Part shown: positions 27,512 through 38,100 of the stretch, in pieces
Layout: every line of letters begins with the position of its first letter
Position numbering within the stretch: position 1 is the stretch's first letter
Assembly: GCF_001999985.1 (NCBI RefSeq)
Contig: NZ_CP019645.1
Location: forward strand, 62,001-126,000
Direction of reading: 5' to 3'
DNA length: 64,000 bases
Source: Helicobacter bilis
GTDB lineage: Bacteria; Campylobacterota; Campylobacteria; Campylobacterales; Helicobacteraceae
The notes under the pieces: model-generated
Database searches by the model: none
Told to the model about the DNA's origin: nothing
What the model saw: only the letters and a program-made list of their open reading frames with translations
Position numbers and translations under genes: made by a program

Positions 27512-28180
27512 TTACTTACCAAAAGTTCTCTCTCTCTGTTTAAAATCATCAATAATTCTTTTACATTCTTTTTTAGTTAAACCCGGAAAAAGTGTTTTGC
27601 TAAAAAATATCTCTGCATACGCACATTGCCATAATAAAAAGTTTGAGATTCTTGAAGCGCTACCAACACGAAGTAATAAATCCACATCTTCGCTAATATC
27701 AAGGTTTGCACTGATATTTTCTTCTGTAATCTCTAACTTCTTATCCACCACCCTTTTAACCGCACGCACAATCTCATCTTTTGCCCCATAAGATATAGCG
27801 ACATTCACACATAAGGTTTTGCAGTGTCTTGTTTGCTCTTCAAAGTCTGCAATATCTTTGCGTAAATCTTGGCTAAGTTTGTCTAGCTGTCCAATCGCTC
27901 TAAATCTCACATCATTACTTAAGAATCTCTCAAGACTTTCATCAAGATATTTTTTCAATAGCTTAAAAAGATAGTCAATCTCTTCTTGTGGTCGCTGCCA
28001 ATTTTCTGTGCTAAAAGCAAAAAGTGTTAAGTGTTTAATGCCTTCTTCAATGCAGACTTCAATCACTTTTTGTATCGTATTTGCCCCGTGCAAATAGCCT
28101 ATTTTCTCTAGGATTCCATTCTTTCTAGCCCATCGTCTATTGCCATCCATAACGACTGCTAAATGTCTTAATTCGTTCAT
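27512..28180 (-). CDS. uppS: undecaprenyl diphosphate synthase (UppS)
   Basis: A 222-residue cis-prenyltransferase that makes the C55 lipid carrier for peptidoglycan and LPS. The catalytic start is HLAVVMDGNRRWARKNG with the Asp of MDGN, followed by LTLFAFSTENWQRP and the substrate stretch LLLRVGSASRISNFLLWQCAYAEIFF. The usual motif there is RTSGExRxSNFL; here it reads RVGSASRISNFL, so the Glu is replaced by Ala, a variation worth noting. It starts 23 bases after lptB with AAGGAAA before the ATG. Family placement is secure. Confidence 0.93.
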   Translation of the reverse strand: MNELRHLAVVMDGNRRWARKNGILEKIGYLHGANTIQKVIEVCIEEGIKHLTLFAFSTENWQRPQEEIDYLFKLLKKYLDESLERFLSNDVRFRAIGQLDKLSQDLRKDIADFEEQTRHCKTLCVNVAISYGAKDEIVRAVKRVVDKKLEITEENISANLDISEDVDLLLRVGSASRISNFLLWQCAYAEIFFSKTLFPGLTKKECKRIIDDFKQRERTFGK

Positions 28181-28203
28181 CTTTTTCCTTATTTATAGAA
28201 TCT

Positions 28204-28926
28204 TTATGCTTTAAAATTTTCGCCTAAGTAGTATTTTCTCACCAAAGGATTCTCATAAATCTCTTCAGCCTTGCCACTTGCAAATAACGCGCCACTTTTG
28301 ATAACATAGGCACGATGGCATACCCCAAGCGTTTCGCGGACATTATGATCAGTGATTAATACACCAATATCCATTTCCACTAAAGTTTGTATAATCTTTT
28401 GAATGTCAAGCACAGCGATAGGATCTACACCAGCAAATGGCTCATCAAGCAAGATAAACTTAGGATTCTTAATCAAAGCCCTAGCAATCTCTACACGTCT
28501 TCTCTCGCCACCACTAAGGCTTACACCCTTTCTATCCCTGATTGTTTCAATGTTAAAAGCTTCTAGCATGACTTCAATGCGATTTTCTTGCTCTTTTTTG
28601 CTTTTAAAGGCACTTTGAGCGGCTAATAAAAGATTATCTTCTACACTTAAATCCTTAAAAATGCTAGATTCTTGCGGCAAATAGCCAATGCCTAAATGAC
28701 TTCTCTCATGCAGGGGCTTTGCAGAAATATCACTATTGTCTAAAAATACCTTGCCACCACTTGGCTCAAGCAAGCCGCAAATCATATAAAAAGTCGTTGT
28801 TTTACCCGCACCATTTGGACCGAGCAATCCAACGACTTCGCCGCTATGCACTTCAAGTGTAATGCTTTCTACAATTCTTGTTTTTTTGATAGATTTACTT
28901 AGATTTTCTGCTTTTAATACACTCAT
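28204..28926 (-). CDS. lptB: LPS export ABC transporter ATP-binding protein
   Basis: A 240-residue LptB-type ATPase that powers extraction of lipopolysaccharide from the inner membrane with LptFG. Walker A is [17 protein letters not shown], the signature [15 protein letters not shown], Walker [17 protein letters not shown] and the H-loop [11 protein letters not shown]. The phrase [12 protein letters not shown] is typical of LptB. uppS follows closely, so two envelope genes share a transcript. The ribosome site (AAAGAAACTAT) is weak. Confidence 0.92.
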   Translation of the reverse strand: MSVLKAENLSKSIKKTRIVESITLEVHSGEVVGLLGPNGAGKTTTFYMICGLLEPSGGKVFLDNSDISAKPLHERSHLGIGYLPQESSIFKDLSVEDNLLLAAQSAFKSKKEQENRIEVMLEAFNIETIRDRKGVSLSGGERRRVEIARALIKNPKFILLDEPFAGVDPIAVLDIQKIIQTLVEMDIGVLITDHNVRETLGVCHRAYVIKSGALFASGKAEEIYENPLVRKYYLGENFKA

Positions 28927-29053
28927 ATAGTTTCTTTGCTATGTATTTTTTGAAATGATACCTTATATTTCAAAAAATACTGCTTTTTTAGAATCTTTTG
29001 CTTGCTTTTTACAAAGACTTTTTAATAAAGTCTAAGCGTAAAATACAAGGGAT

Positions 29054-30721
29054 TTAGCCGACAATAATGCCCGGTATTATATATGCAATAATCGCAGTCC
29101 ATATACCGATAAACACAACAAAGCCAATGGAGTATTTAAGAGTGAATCTAAAGAGTTCAGATTCCCTACCTACAAGCCCAACTGCAGCACACGCGATAGC
29201 TATGCTTTGTGGGCTTATCATCTTACCTACGACACCGCCAACCGTATTTGCCGCCATGAAAAGCACTTCAGGCATATCAAGGGCTTTGGCAGTAACTTGT
29301 TGCAATGGACCAAAGAGTAGATTTGAGCTTGTATCACTACCGGTTAAGAATACCCCTACCCAACCAATAAAAGGTGAGAAGAATGGGAAGAGTGAGCCAG
29401 TGTGAGCTAGGGCTAATCCCATTGTAGCAGCTTGACCGCTATTTTTAGAGATGATAGCAAAGGCTAATACAAGTCCAATGGTAAGCACTGGGATAGACAT
29501 TTCTTTAATAGTCTCACTTGCAGATTCTATAACTTGTGTCGCATTCGCACGAAGCACGATAATGCTAAGTAATGCAGCAAGCAAGATTGCAGTGCCCGGA
29601 TTTTGGATAATAAGCCATTTCCAATCTGCCCCAAGTGCTGTTGGGTTTGCAACAATGGGGGCTTGTTGTATAATAAGCTGATCAAGACCGGGTATAGCCC
29701 ACACAATATTTGTGCTAGCTAGTGCATTTCCGGGTTTAAACAAATCTGCAAAAAATGGCATTTGCCACAAGCCGATTGTAAGAACCAAAAGGATAAAAGG
29801 CATCCATGCAAGGATTATTTGCGAGAGTGGATACTGCTTTACTGCAATGCTAGATTCTGTGTTATTTTCAGCTCTTTCAATATTTGCTGGTTGCCAAAAC
29901 TTTAAGAATACAGAAGTAACCCCAATTGCCGCAATAGCAGAGATAATATCAGGCAATTCTGGTCCTAAGTGATTAGAACTCCAATACTGCACACCTGCAA
30001 AAGTTACTGCTGCTACAAAAACTGCTGGAAAAGTCTCTTTCACCCCTTTAAATCCACTCATAAGAAATACAATGAAAAATGGCACAAAAAGCGTTAAAGG
30101 TGGAAGCATTCTCCCCACCATAGCCGCAATATCCCCTGCATCAAGTCCTACTGCTTTTGCAAGTGCAGTGATTGGAATCCCAACCGCCCCAAATGCAACC
30201 GGTGCAGTATTTGCGATCATACATAACCCCGCTGCATACAAAGGACGAAGCCCTAAGCCAACAAGCAACGCCGCAGTAATAGCCACAGGACCGCCAAAGC
30301 CAATAGCACCCTCTAAAAACGCACCAAAGCAAAATGCGATTAAAATAACTTGCAATCTTTGGTCTGGTGTAACAGCGATTACACTCTCTTTTAGAATCTC
30401 AAAATAGCCGGTTTTCACAGCGATTTTATACAAGAATATCGCAGCGATGATAATCCACGCAATAGGCCAAAGTCCAGTCAAAAACCCTTGCACAAAGCTC
30501 ATAACCACCATATTTAAAGGCATACCATACACAGCAAAGGCAATAACCGCACTAAGCCCAACGGTAAGACTTGCTGCAAGCCAACCCTTTAACTTAAACC
30601 ATACAAGACATGCCAAAAATAATAAAATAGGCAGCAACGCTACAAAACCACTTAGCCAAATATTATCAGCAACTGGCATGTAGTTTTGCGCCCATTGTCC
30701 TGCTTCAACCACTTCATTCAT
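29054..30721 (-). CDS. lctP: L-lactate permease (LctP family)
   Basis: About 555 residues from the ATG at 30721, chosen because GGAAGGA precedes it; a start 15 bases upstream overlaps that site. The protein is a multi-spanning transporter with 12 or more membrane helices and LctP signatures such as FCFGAFLEGAIGFGGPVAI and FLTGSDTSSNLLFGPLQ. It imports lactate (and possibly glycolate) with protons across the inner membrane. In H. pylori two lctP copies are adjacent; here only one is present. A 127-base gap separates it from lptB. Confidence 0.94.
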   Translation of the reverse strand: MNEVVEAGQWAQNYMPVADNIWLSGFVALLPILLFLACLVWFKLKGWLAASLTVGLSAVIAFAVYGMPLNMVVMSFVQGFLTGLWPIAWIIIAAIFLYKIAVKTGYFEILKESVIAVTPDQRLQVILIAFCFGAFLEGAIGFGGPVAITAALLVGLGLRPLYAAGLCMIANTAPVAFGAVGIPITALAKAVGLDAGDIAAMVGRMLPPLTLFVPFFIVFLMSGFKGVKETFPAVFVAAVTFAGVQYWSSNHLGPELPDIISAIAAIGVTSVFLKFWQPANIERAENNTESSIAVKQYPLSQIILAWMPFILLVLTIGLWQMPFFADLFKPGNALASTNIVWAIPGLDQLIIQQAPIVANPTALGADWKWLIIQNPGTAILLAALLSIIVLRANATQVIESASETIKEMSIPVLTIGLVLAFAIISKNSGQAATMGLALAHTGSLFPFFSPFIGWVGVFLTGSDTSSNLLFGPLQQVTAKALDMPEVLFMAANTVGGVVGKMISPQSIAIACAAVGLVGRESELFRFTLKYSIGFVVFIGIWTAIIAYIIPGIIVG

Positions 30722-30946
30722 AACTAGTCCTTCCATCTAAAATTACAAACTTTTATGAGTATAAACAAAAAAATAAATTTTTAAATAAAAATGTTACGAA
30801 AAATCCATATAATAAACAAAAATGGAAAAAAAGTAATGTTTAAATTGTATTTTGAAATGTTGATTGCAATACTTTCACTAAATCTTGCTTAAACACTGAA
30901 AGATAAAACAACGCAAATCATTTATACAAACCGCACAAAGTATAAC

Positions 30947-30952
30947 TATAAT
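30947..30952 (+). promoter_or_regulatory. -10 box before the C-methyltransferase-like gene
   Basis: TATAAT 55 bases before the ATG at 31007. The context ACTATAATGC gives a likely transcription start near 30959. Divergent from lctP. Confidence 0.5.
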
Positions 30953-31006
30953 GCTTGGCAGTATTGTGTAGTGTATATGCAATCGATTTCAATACAAGGA
31001 AATAAC

Positions 31007-32211
31007 ATGAAATGTCCAATGTGTTTCAAAAATTCTCAATTTCAACCTGTTTTTAGTCATCACAATACTTTTGTGTCATGTGGCAGATTAGATTCAGTCG
31101 CCACAGATTGCACGAACGATGATTATGCATGTGGTAAGGCTAAGATGGATTTAGTGCAATGCTTTGAATGCGGCTTTGTCTTTAACGCAAGTTTTGATAG
31201 GGAATCTATGTGGAAAGAGTATCAAAAAAGTGGCTATATGTCGAGAAAAATTGTTTCAACTTCTATGAATACTTCTATACAGAATATTAAAAATGCCATT
31301 ATATCGCATTGTGCCGCTATTAATGGTGCTACTACTATGGGGGGGGGGGGGGGGTAAATCTCATTGAGATAGCCCCCGGAAGTGGCGATTTAGCCATGGA
31401 GCTTGCAAAATATTGTGAATTTTTATACACCATTGACCCATCTCTTGTATCCCTTGAGTTTGCAAAAACTACAAATCACTTACACATACAAGATTTTTTT
31501 AATTTAGCTTCCATGCAAAAACACATTAAACACGAAATTCACTGCATTGTCTTTAGGCATTTGCTAGAACACATTGATACACCACGAGAGTTTTTAGAAG
31601 ATGTGGTAAAGCTAATCGCACAAGATGGTATCATCTATGTAGAAGTGCCTAATATAAGAGAGTTTTTTGAAAATGCAAGATTCTATGAAATCTTCCATGA
31701 TCACTGCGGATATTATCAACAATCTACATTGATTAATATTTTTAATGCAATGGGGTGTGAGCATATCGACACGCTTATGCTTTATAGAAATCAGCATTTA
31801 GGACTATTTTTTAAGAAGAAAGCACCACAAAATGTAAAAGACTACACACCAGCCATGCTACCTAAAAATACATATACGATAATGCAAAATGCGATACAAA
31901 AGCTTAATATCGCAATCTCGAAGTATAAACGCATAGCATTATATGGAGCTGGTGCGCATGGAAATTCTTTATTAAGTTTTCTTACTTTAGAGAATAGAGT
32001 AAAAATTGTATGCTGTTATGACCTAGATACAAGAAAACATGGCAAATATCTACAAAACTCCAAGATAGTTGTAGCAAAGCCATGCAAGGAAACTTATGAA
32101 GATATTGAGTGTATTATACTTGCCGCCCCACTCTATGAAGAAGAGATTGTGCAATATTTGCAAAAAGATGGATTTAATGGAGAGATTCTAAAAAGTCTCA
32201 ATTGTCGCTAA
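31007..32211 (+). CDS. phase-variable C-methyltransferase-like protein (out of frame here)
   Basis: The ATG at 31007 follows AAGGAAATAAC. The N-terminal part is a zinc-binding domain (CPMCFKN, then CFECGFVF). A G16 tract (31339-31354) follows codon ACT-ACT-ATG, and in this sequence the frame meets TAA right after the tract. The other frame continues without a stop to 32211 and opens with the SAM motif VNLIEIAPGSGDLAMEL, then HLLEHIDTPREFL and YGAGAHGNSLLSF. Together they form the three-part architecture of sugar C-methyltransferases (zinc domain, SAM domain, C-terminal Rossmann-like domain), about 400 residues. G17, G14 or G11 would restore the frame. It probably methylates a dTDP-linked ketosugar. 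Confidence 0.85.
31339..31354 (+). repeat. G16 contingency tract
   Basis: Sixteen G flanked by ACTACTAT on the left and TAAATC on the right, inside the C-methyltransferase-like gene. The same left flank borders the tract at 43087-43098 on the other strand. Confidence 0.95.
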
Positions 32212-32697
32212 TGTAAATAGTATGTGAGGTTAGTGTTCTCTATGAATCTTTTTGTATTTTTTGAGTGATTTGCAATGCTTATGGTAAAAAAATAATCAAA
32301 TCCATGCACTCGCAAATCTGTAGTTACACTTAAGTAGGCTAGGATTTAGGGTGTAAAAATAAAGTTTCTAGATTCTGTGCTGAATTTGGGTGGGCTGCAG
32401 GGTTTAGGGCGTAATTTTTAGAATCTAGATTCCCAACCACTTGGGCGGGTGCAGGGCTTTGGGGTGCAAAATGTATAGATTCTAGAATCCATGAAACATG
32501 TATAGTAAATTATTTACAATTATGATCTATCGCATTTGATACATGTGATGGCAATGGAGGTTTAAAACATGGTGTTTCTAAATTTTGCATAATGACTTCC
32601 TTTATTACCTAGCTAAGCTTAATAATGCAACATTATCACATTTAAAAAGCATTGTAAATATGTGTTAGAAAGCCATAAGATTATTATATACGAATGC
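32212..32697. other. intergenic region with two imperfect tandem G-rich repeats
   Basis: Between about 32361 and 32490 two roughly 58-base copies lie in tandem, each with TCTAGATTC, a TTGGG(T/C)GGG block, CAGGG(T/C)TT and GGG(C/T)G. A third relative lies inside trmB near 15010-15050. The rest holds no ORF with recognisable content. Confidence 0.55.
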
Positions 32698-33171
32698 CTA
32701 TTTCACAAGATAGATTTTCACATTATCACGCACAAGCGTAATGCCCTCAAAGTTTTTCTCAATCATAAATGTGCCATTTAATAAACGCAAGAAAGAATCT
32801 TCAAAACGCATAACTTCTTCTGGATGACACATTTTTCTCGTGCTTGCACCTTCACTAATTGTAATTTGTTGCTTATTTGCAGAGAGAGTGTAGGGCGACA
32901 TAAAGTTATTGCACCCCGCAATGCCTGCTATTTGATTGCTACTAATCTGCATAGATACACCCTCTGCTTGCTCTGGCACACGAGTAAATGCACCATCTAT
33001 TTCAATAAGACTTACACGCCAATCGCCTATAAGATTCACTGCTACGCCACCTTTTTGCCCTATACTTTGTGTATTCATATGCATCATATCTCCATTTGCT
33101 AATAGTGTTATAGGCACACATAAGCCTGCTATCAACGCTGTCTTTGCCATTAGTTTTGTGCTAGTTTTCAT
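32698..33171 (-). CDS. META/HslJ-domain secreted protein
   Basis: A 157-residue exported protein. The N-terminal 26 residues (KLMAKTALIAGLCVPITLLAN) are a signal peptide. The rest is a META domain: LIGDWRVSLIEIDG, then IAGIAGCNNFMSPYTL, TRKMCHPEEVMRFEDSFLRLL and LVRDNVKIYLVK. HslJ-like META proteins are linked to heat or antibiotic tolerance and sit in the outer membrane or periplasm. Two cysteines (in GCNN and KMCH) may form a disulfide. It stands alone between two phase-variable glycan genes. Confidence 0.82.
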   Translation of the reverse strand: MKTSTKLMAKTALIAGLCVPITLLANGDMMHMNTQSIGQKGGVAVNLIGDWRVSLIEIDGAFTRVPEQAEGVSMQISSNQIAGIAGCNNFMSPYTLSANKQQITISEGASTRKMCHPEEVMRFEDSFLRLLNGTFMIEKNFEGITLVRDNVKIYLVK

Positions 33172-33410
33172 ATAATCTCCTTACTTGCAGTTTATCATTC
33201 TGCGTAAAATAAAGCCATGATTATAGCAAAAAACTAAGTATTTATTTGGTATTTAATGGGTTTTATTGAAAATAATGTGTTCTAGGATTAGTGCATATTG
33301 CTTTTTATTATTGTGTGTATAGTGTTTTAAATACTTAATGCTTAATAGCAAAAAAACACAACTTAGATTCTTACAAAATCCCAAAACACAATTAACGCAA
33401 AACTTTATGC

Positions 33411-33416
33411 TATAAT
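33411..33416 (+). promoter_or_regulatory. extended -10 promoter of the TupA-like gene
   Basis: TTTATGCTATAATA is an extended -10 element; transcription would start near 33423, 40 bases before the ATG at 33463. Confidence 0.6.
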
Positions 33417-33462
33417 ACCCCACACTTCACAAAAAACCACAAATTAACACAAAAGGATACAC

Positions 33463-34670
33463 ATGGGATTACGAAAACTTATAAGAAAAACTTCTTGGTA
33501 TAAAAACTATCAAGCAAAGAAAGAATCAAAAATGAGTGATGAAGAATACTTCATATACAGACATAAAAAAATCTTTGGCTATACACCAGACTTTAAAAAT
33601 CCACAAACCTTTAATGAAAAAATCATTCATAGAATCTTATTTGATAGGAATCCAATATACACAGCCCTAGCAGATAAACTCAAAGCTAGAATCTATATAG
33701 CAACAATATTAAAAGACTTTAATGCTAACAATACACTAGACTCTAACAAAGATGCTAATACTCTAGTTTCTCATACAAATCATATAACTCATATAACTAC
33801 GGGGGGGGGGGGGGCAAATATAGCCTAAATCAAAACAACACAGAATCTGGTAATAAATTCTCACAAGCAATACAGAATCTAGAAACCACACAAAACACAC
33901 CACAAAATCCTATACCCAATCAAGCAACACAGAATCTAAACTCACTTCTTACTAAAGATTCCCTGCTTTTCCAACCTATTGACACACTCACACAAGAGCT
34001 CTTTAATACAAATGAATGTCAATACTTACCAAAACTCTATGGAATCTATAAAAGTGTTAATGAGATTGATTTCTCTAAACTTCCACAAAGCTTTGTATTA
34101 AAGACAAATCACGATTGTGGTGGTGTAGTCTTAGTGAAAGATAAAGACACTTTTTTAAAAGATTCTAAAACTTTTAATGAAGCTATGACTAAACTCACAA
34201 CACATTTAAACACAAATTTTTATACAATGTATAGAGAATGGCATTATAAAGATATAGAGCCTAGAATCTTTGCGGAGGAGATGTTGCTTGAGACTAACGC
34301 AAATGGGGAAGCTAAAGTGCCAAGTGATTATAAAATCCACTGCTTTGATAAAACACAATGCATACAAGTGGATACCGATAGATTTGTAGAACATACGCGA
34401 AGTGTTTTTGATGAGAATTGGAATCTTATGCCTTTCTCTCTTTGCTATCCACAATCAACAATGCCACCTAGTAAGCCACTCAATTTTATGGTAATGCTTA
34501 CGATAGCTACAAGACTTTCTATGCCATTTGCGATGCTAAGAGTTGATTTGTATAACATTCAAGGCAAAATCATAGTTGGGGAGCTTACCTTTACACACGG
34601 CGGGGGAACAGAGAAATTCACCCCGAACGAATGGGATAAAAAACTCGGGGGTTTGTGGAAACTTTCATAA
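33463..34670 (+). CDS. phase-variable TupA-like ATP-grasp protein (out of frame here)
   Basis: AAAAGGATACAC precedes the ATG. The first part reads FGYTPDFKNPQTFNEKI and DRNPIYTALADKLKARIYI, the start of TupA-like ATP-grasp proteins of surface polysaccharide loci. A G14 tract (33801-33814) then shifts the frame and a stop follows at 33826-33828. The other frame is open from the tract to 34670 and contains YLPKLYGIYKSVNEIDF, SFVLKTNHDCGG and GELTFTHGGGTEKFTP, which complete the fold. G15 or G12 would restore a protein of about 402 residues. The tract lies in a Q/N/T-rich insert of about 90 residues that typical family members lack. It likely ligates an amino acid or similar group to a glycan. 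Confidence 0.85.
33801..33814 (+). repeat. G14 contingency tract
   Basis: Fourteen G after CATATAACTAC and before CAAATA, inside the TupA-like gene. This is the only one of the eight glycan-region tracts that is not followed by TAA or TGA. Confidence 0.95.
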
Positions 34671-35123
34671 AATAGTTTTCTTAATGATGAGAGTTTTGTT
34701 TAGGTTAGATTTGGATTATTACGATAAGTTTAAGTTTTCTTTTAAAATGTAAAAGAGAGTATAAGAGTAAGTTTAAAAAATTTGAAAGTAACCCATTCAT
34801 GCCATGCAAACAAAAACATATTACAAGCAAACTTGTGTTATAATTTTTGTATATGATTCTTAAGTTTTTATGTTTATTTTTTCAAATTCATTTTAGATTG
34901 TTTGAGAATTTCTATACCATAGAAATCATAAATGGAATTTTTATAATCTGAAAAGACTTAAGGGGGTATTCCTTGATTAAGTATGTAGGGATTCTAAAAT
35001 ATCACACAACAAAGTGAGTTTTACTCACAATAACTAAGCGATATTAATGCACTCAATATAACAAAGTAATAAAGATTCTATTGTATAATTTTGCAAAAAA
35101 AGACAGAATCTTAAAGGATATAT
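34671..35123 (+). promoter_or_regulatory. carB upstream region with promoter and two inverted repeats
   Basis: TATAAT at 35084-35089 lies 35 bases before carB. Upstream are two perfect palindromes: ATTTCTAT/ATAGAAAT (34908-34926, three-base spacer) and GTGAGT/ACTCAC (35014-35028, three-base spacer). Neither is followed by a T-run, so operators or leader hairpins are more likely than terminators. An arginine or pyrimidine regulator is an obvious guess, with no direct evidence. Confidence 0.5.
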
Positions 35124-38100
35124 ATGCCAAACCCCACACAACAAACCCAAAAAATTGCACCAAAACGCACCGATATTCACACGATTTTACTCATTGGTTC
35201 AGGTCCCATTGTCATTGGTCAGGCTTGTGAGTTTGACTATTCAGGCACACAGGCGGTAAAGACGCTAAAATCTTTAGGCTATCGTGTCGTGCTTATAAAC
35301 TCAAATCCAGCGACTATTATGACGGACCCCGACTTTGCGGATCGCACTTATATTGAGCCTATTACTGAAGAGATTATTGCGGATATTATCAAAAGAGAGA
35401 GCGTTGATGCGATTTTGCCGACTATGGGCGGACAGACAGCCCTTAATGTCGCAATGAGTATGTATGAAAAAGGAATGTTAGAAGGCATAGAGTTTTTAGG
35501 TGCAAAGCCTAGTGCGATTAAAAAAGGTGAAGACAGACAGGCTTTTAAAGAGGCTATGCTAAAGATTGGTATGGACTTGCCAAAATCTCGCTATGCCTAC
35601 ACGGAGGAAGAAGCCCTAGAAGCGGCAAAAGAGATAGGATTCCCACTTATTATTCGGGCTAGTTTCACTCTTGCAGGTGGGGGCAGTGGCGTGGCATATA
35701 ATATTGATGAGTTTAAAGCGGTGGCAAAAAATGGCTTAGAAACAAGCCCCATTAATGAAATTTTGATTGAAGAGTCCCTGCTTGGCTGGAAAGAATATGA
35801 AATGGAGGTCATACGCGATAAATTTGATAATTGTATCATCGTGTGTAGTATTGAGAATCTTGATCCTATGGGCGTGCATACAGGCGATTCTATCACGATC
35901 GCACCAGCTTTAACACTCACGGATAAAGAGTATCAAAGAATGCGTGATGCAAGTTTTAAAATCTTGCGAGAAATCGGCGTAGATACAGGCGGTAGCAATG
36001 TGCAGTTTGCTATAAATCCAAAAAATGGCAGAATGACGGTGATTGAGATGAATCCGCGTGTATCGCGTAGCTCTGCCCTTGCAAGTAAAGCAACAGGCTA
36101 TCCTATCGCAAAAGTGGCTACAATGCTAGCAGTGGGCTTTAGCCTAGATGAGATAAAAAATGACATTACAGGTACGCCGGCGAGTTTTGAGCCTAGCATT
36201 GATTATATTGTTACAAAAATACCCAGATTCACATTTGAGAAGTTTCCACAGGCAGATTCCACACTCACAACAAGTATGAAGTCTATTGGCGAAGTAATGG
36301 CGATTGGCGGGAGCTTTAAAGAGAGTTTGCAAAAGGCGTTATGTAGCCTTGAGACAGGCATCTTTGGGCTAAATCAAATCTGTAATGATTTAGAAACTAT
36401 CAAAAAAGAGATTAGACGACCAAATGCAAATAGGCTGCTTTATATCGCTGAAGGCTTTGGGCTTGGAATGAGTATTGAGGAAATGCACGAGCTATGCAAG
36501 ATTGACAAGTGGTTTTTACACGAGATAAAAGAGATTGTAGATTCTGAATCTAGTATTACTTCGCAGATTCTAAGCGATGAATCTCTTATGCGGCGGATAA
36601 AAAGCTATGGCTTTAGCGATAAGATGATAGCCCATTGGCTAAAGCATAATGATGGAATGGAGATAAGTGAGAGTGAAGTGTATCAGGCTAGAATTGGGCT
36701 TGGTGTGGAGTGTGTGTATAATGAGGTGGATACTTGTGCGGCGGAGTTTCCAAGTCTTACGCCTTACCTTTACTCAACAATTGGCAACTTTATGAGTGTT
36801 GGCAATTCGGCTTTGGGTAATCATAGCGGCGATTTTGTGGATTTTAGGGGAACCGCAGACTCTATGTCTAGCTCCCCCCTAAAATCCACAAAAAGCTCCA
36901 CTAGCAACACCGCAAATCCTAGAATTGCGGATTCTGTAAATACAGAATGCCAAGATTCTAGTGATATGGATTCTAGCAACACAGAAAATTCTAGTATCGC
37001 GAGTGAAGTTCGTGGGTTATCAAAGAATTGTGCGGAGACTAGCCTAAAGGGCTGTCGCACAAGCAATTCTGCAGATTCCCGCGAAATTCACCACGAGACG
37101 AATTTTCCCAAGGTTATGATAATTGGTGGTGGTCCTAACCGCATCGGTCAAGGCATAGAATTTGACTACTGCTGCGTTCATTCAAGCTTTGCCCTAAATG
37201 ATCTAGGTATAAAAAGCATAATGTATAATTGCAACCCAGAAACGGTAAGCACAGATTATGACACAAGCGATGTGCTTTACTTTGAGCCAATTGATTTTGA
37301 ACGCGTAAGAGCTGTGATTGAGAGAGAAAAGCCAGATGGCATAATCGTGCATTTTGGCGGACAAACACCCTTAAAACTTGCAAATTCCCTAACAAAAATC
37401 AATGCCAAAATCATCGGCACAAGTGCAAAGGTCATCGACACCGCAGAAGATAGAGAAAAATTTGCAAGTTTTGTAAATAATCTAGGGCTAAAGCAACCAC
37501 AAAATGGCATAGCTTATGAAAAAGAACAAGCTTATAGTGTGGCTAATAAAATCGGCTTTCCAGTGCTTGTTAGACCCAGCTATGTGCTTGGCGGGCGGGC
37601 TATGCGGATAGTGTATGATGATGATGAGCTAAAGCAGTATATGGACGAGGTGATTGCCGTGAGTGATAGCTCTCCCGTGCTGATTGATAAGTTTTTGGAA
37701 TACGCCATTGAGCTTGATGTGGATTGTATTAGCGATGGGGAGAGTGTGTATATCGGCGGGATAATGGAGCATATTGAAGAAGCGGGGATTCATAGTGGGG
37801 ATAGTGCGAGTTCCTTGCCTACGATAAATATTAGAGAATCTATGCTAAAAGAGATAGAGCAAAGCACGGCTAAAATTGCTTTGAAACTCGGTGTAGTGGG
37901 GCTTATGAATGTGCAGTATGCAATCTATAATAATGAGTTATATTTGATTGAAGTAAATCCGCGCGCTAGTCGCACCGTGCCTTTTGTAAGCAAGGCTACC
38001 GGACTGCCTTTAGCTAAAATTGCTACAAGGGTTATGTGGAATCATAGTGTAAAAAAAGCAGAATCTAAAGATTCTATATTAGAAGAGGCATTGAGATTTT

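Noticed and set aside
29067-30683. Several plus-strand frames of 76-128 codons opposite lctP
   Set aside because: They are antisense shadows of a clear membrane transporter gene, with no ribosome sites or recognisable content.
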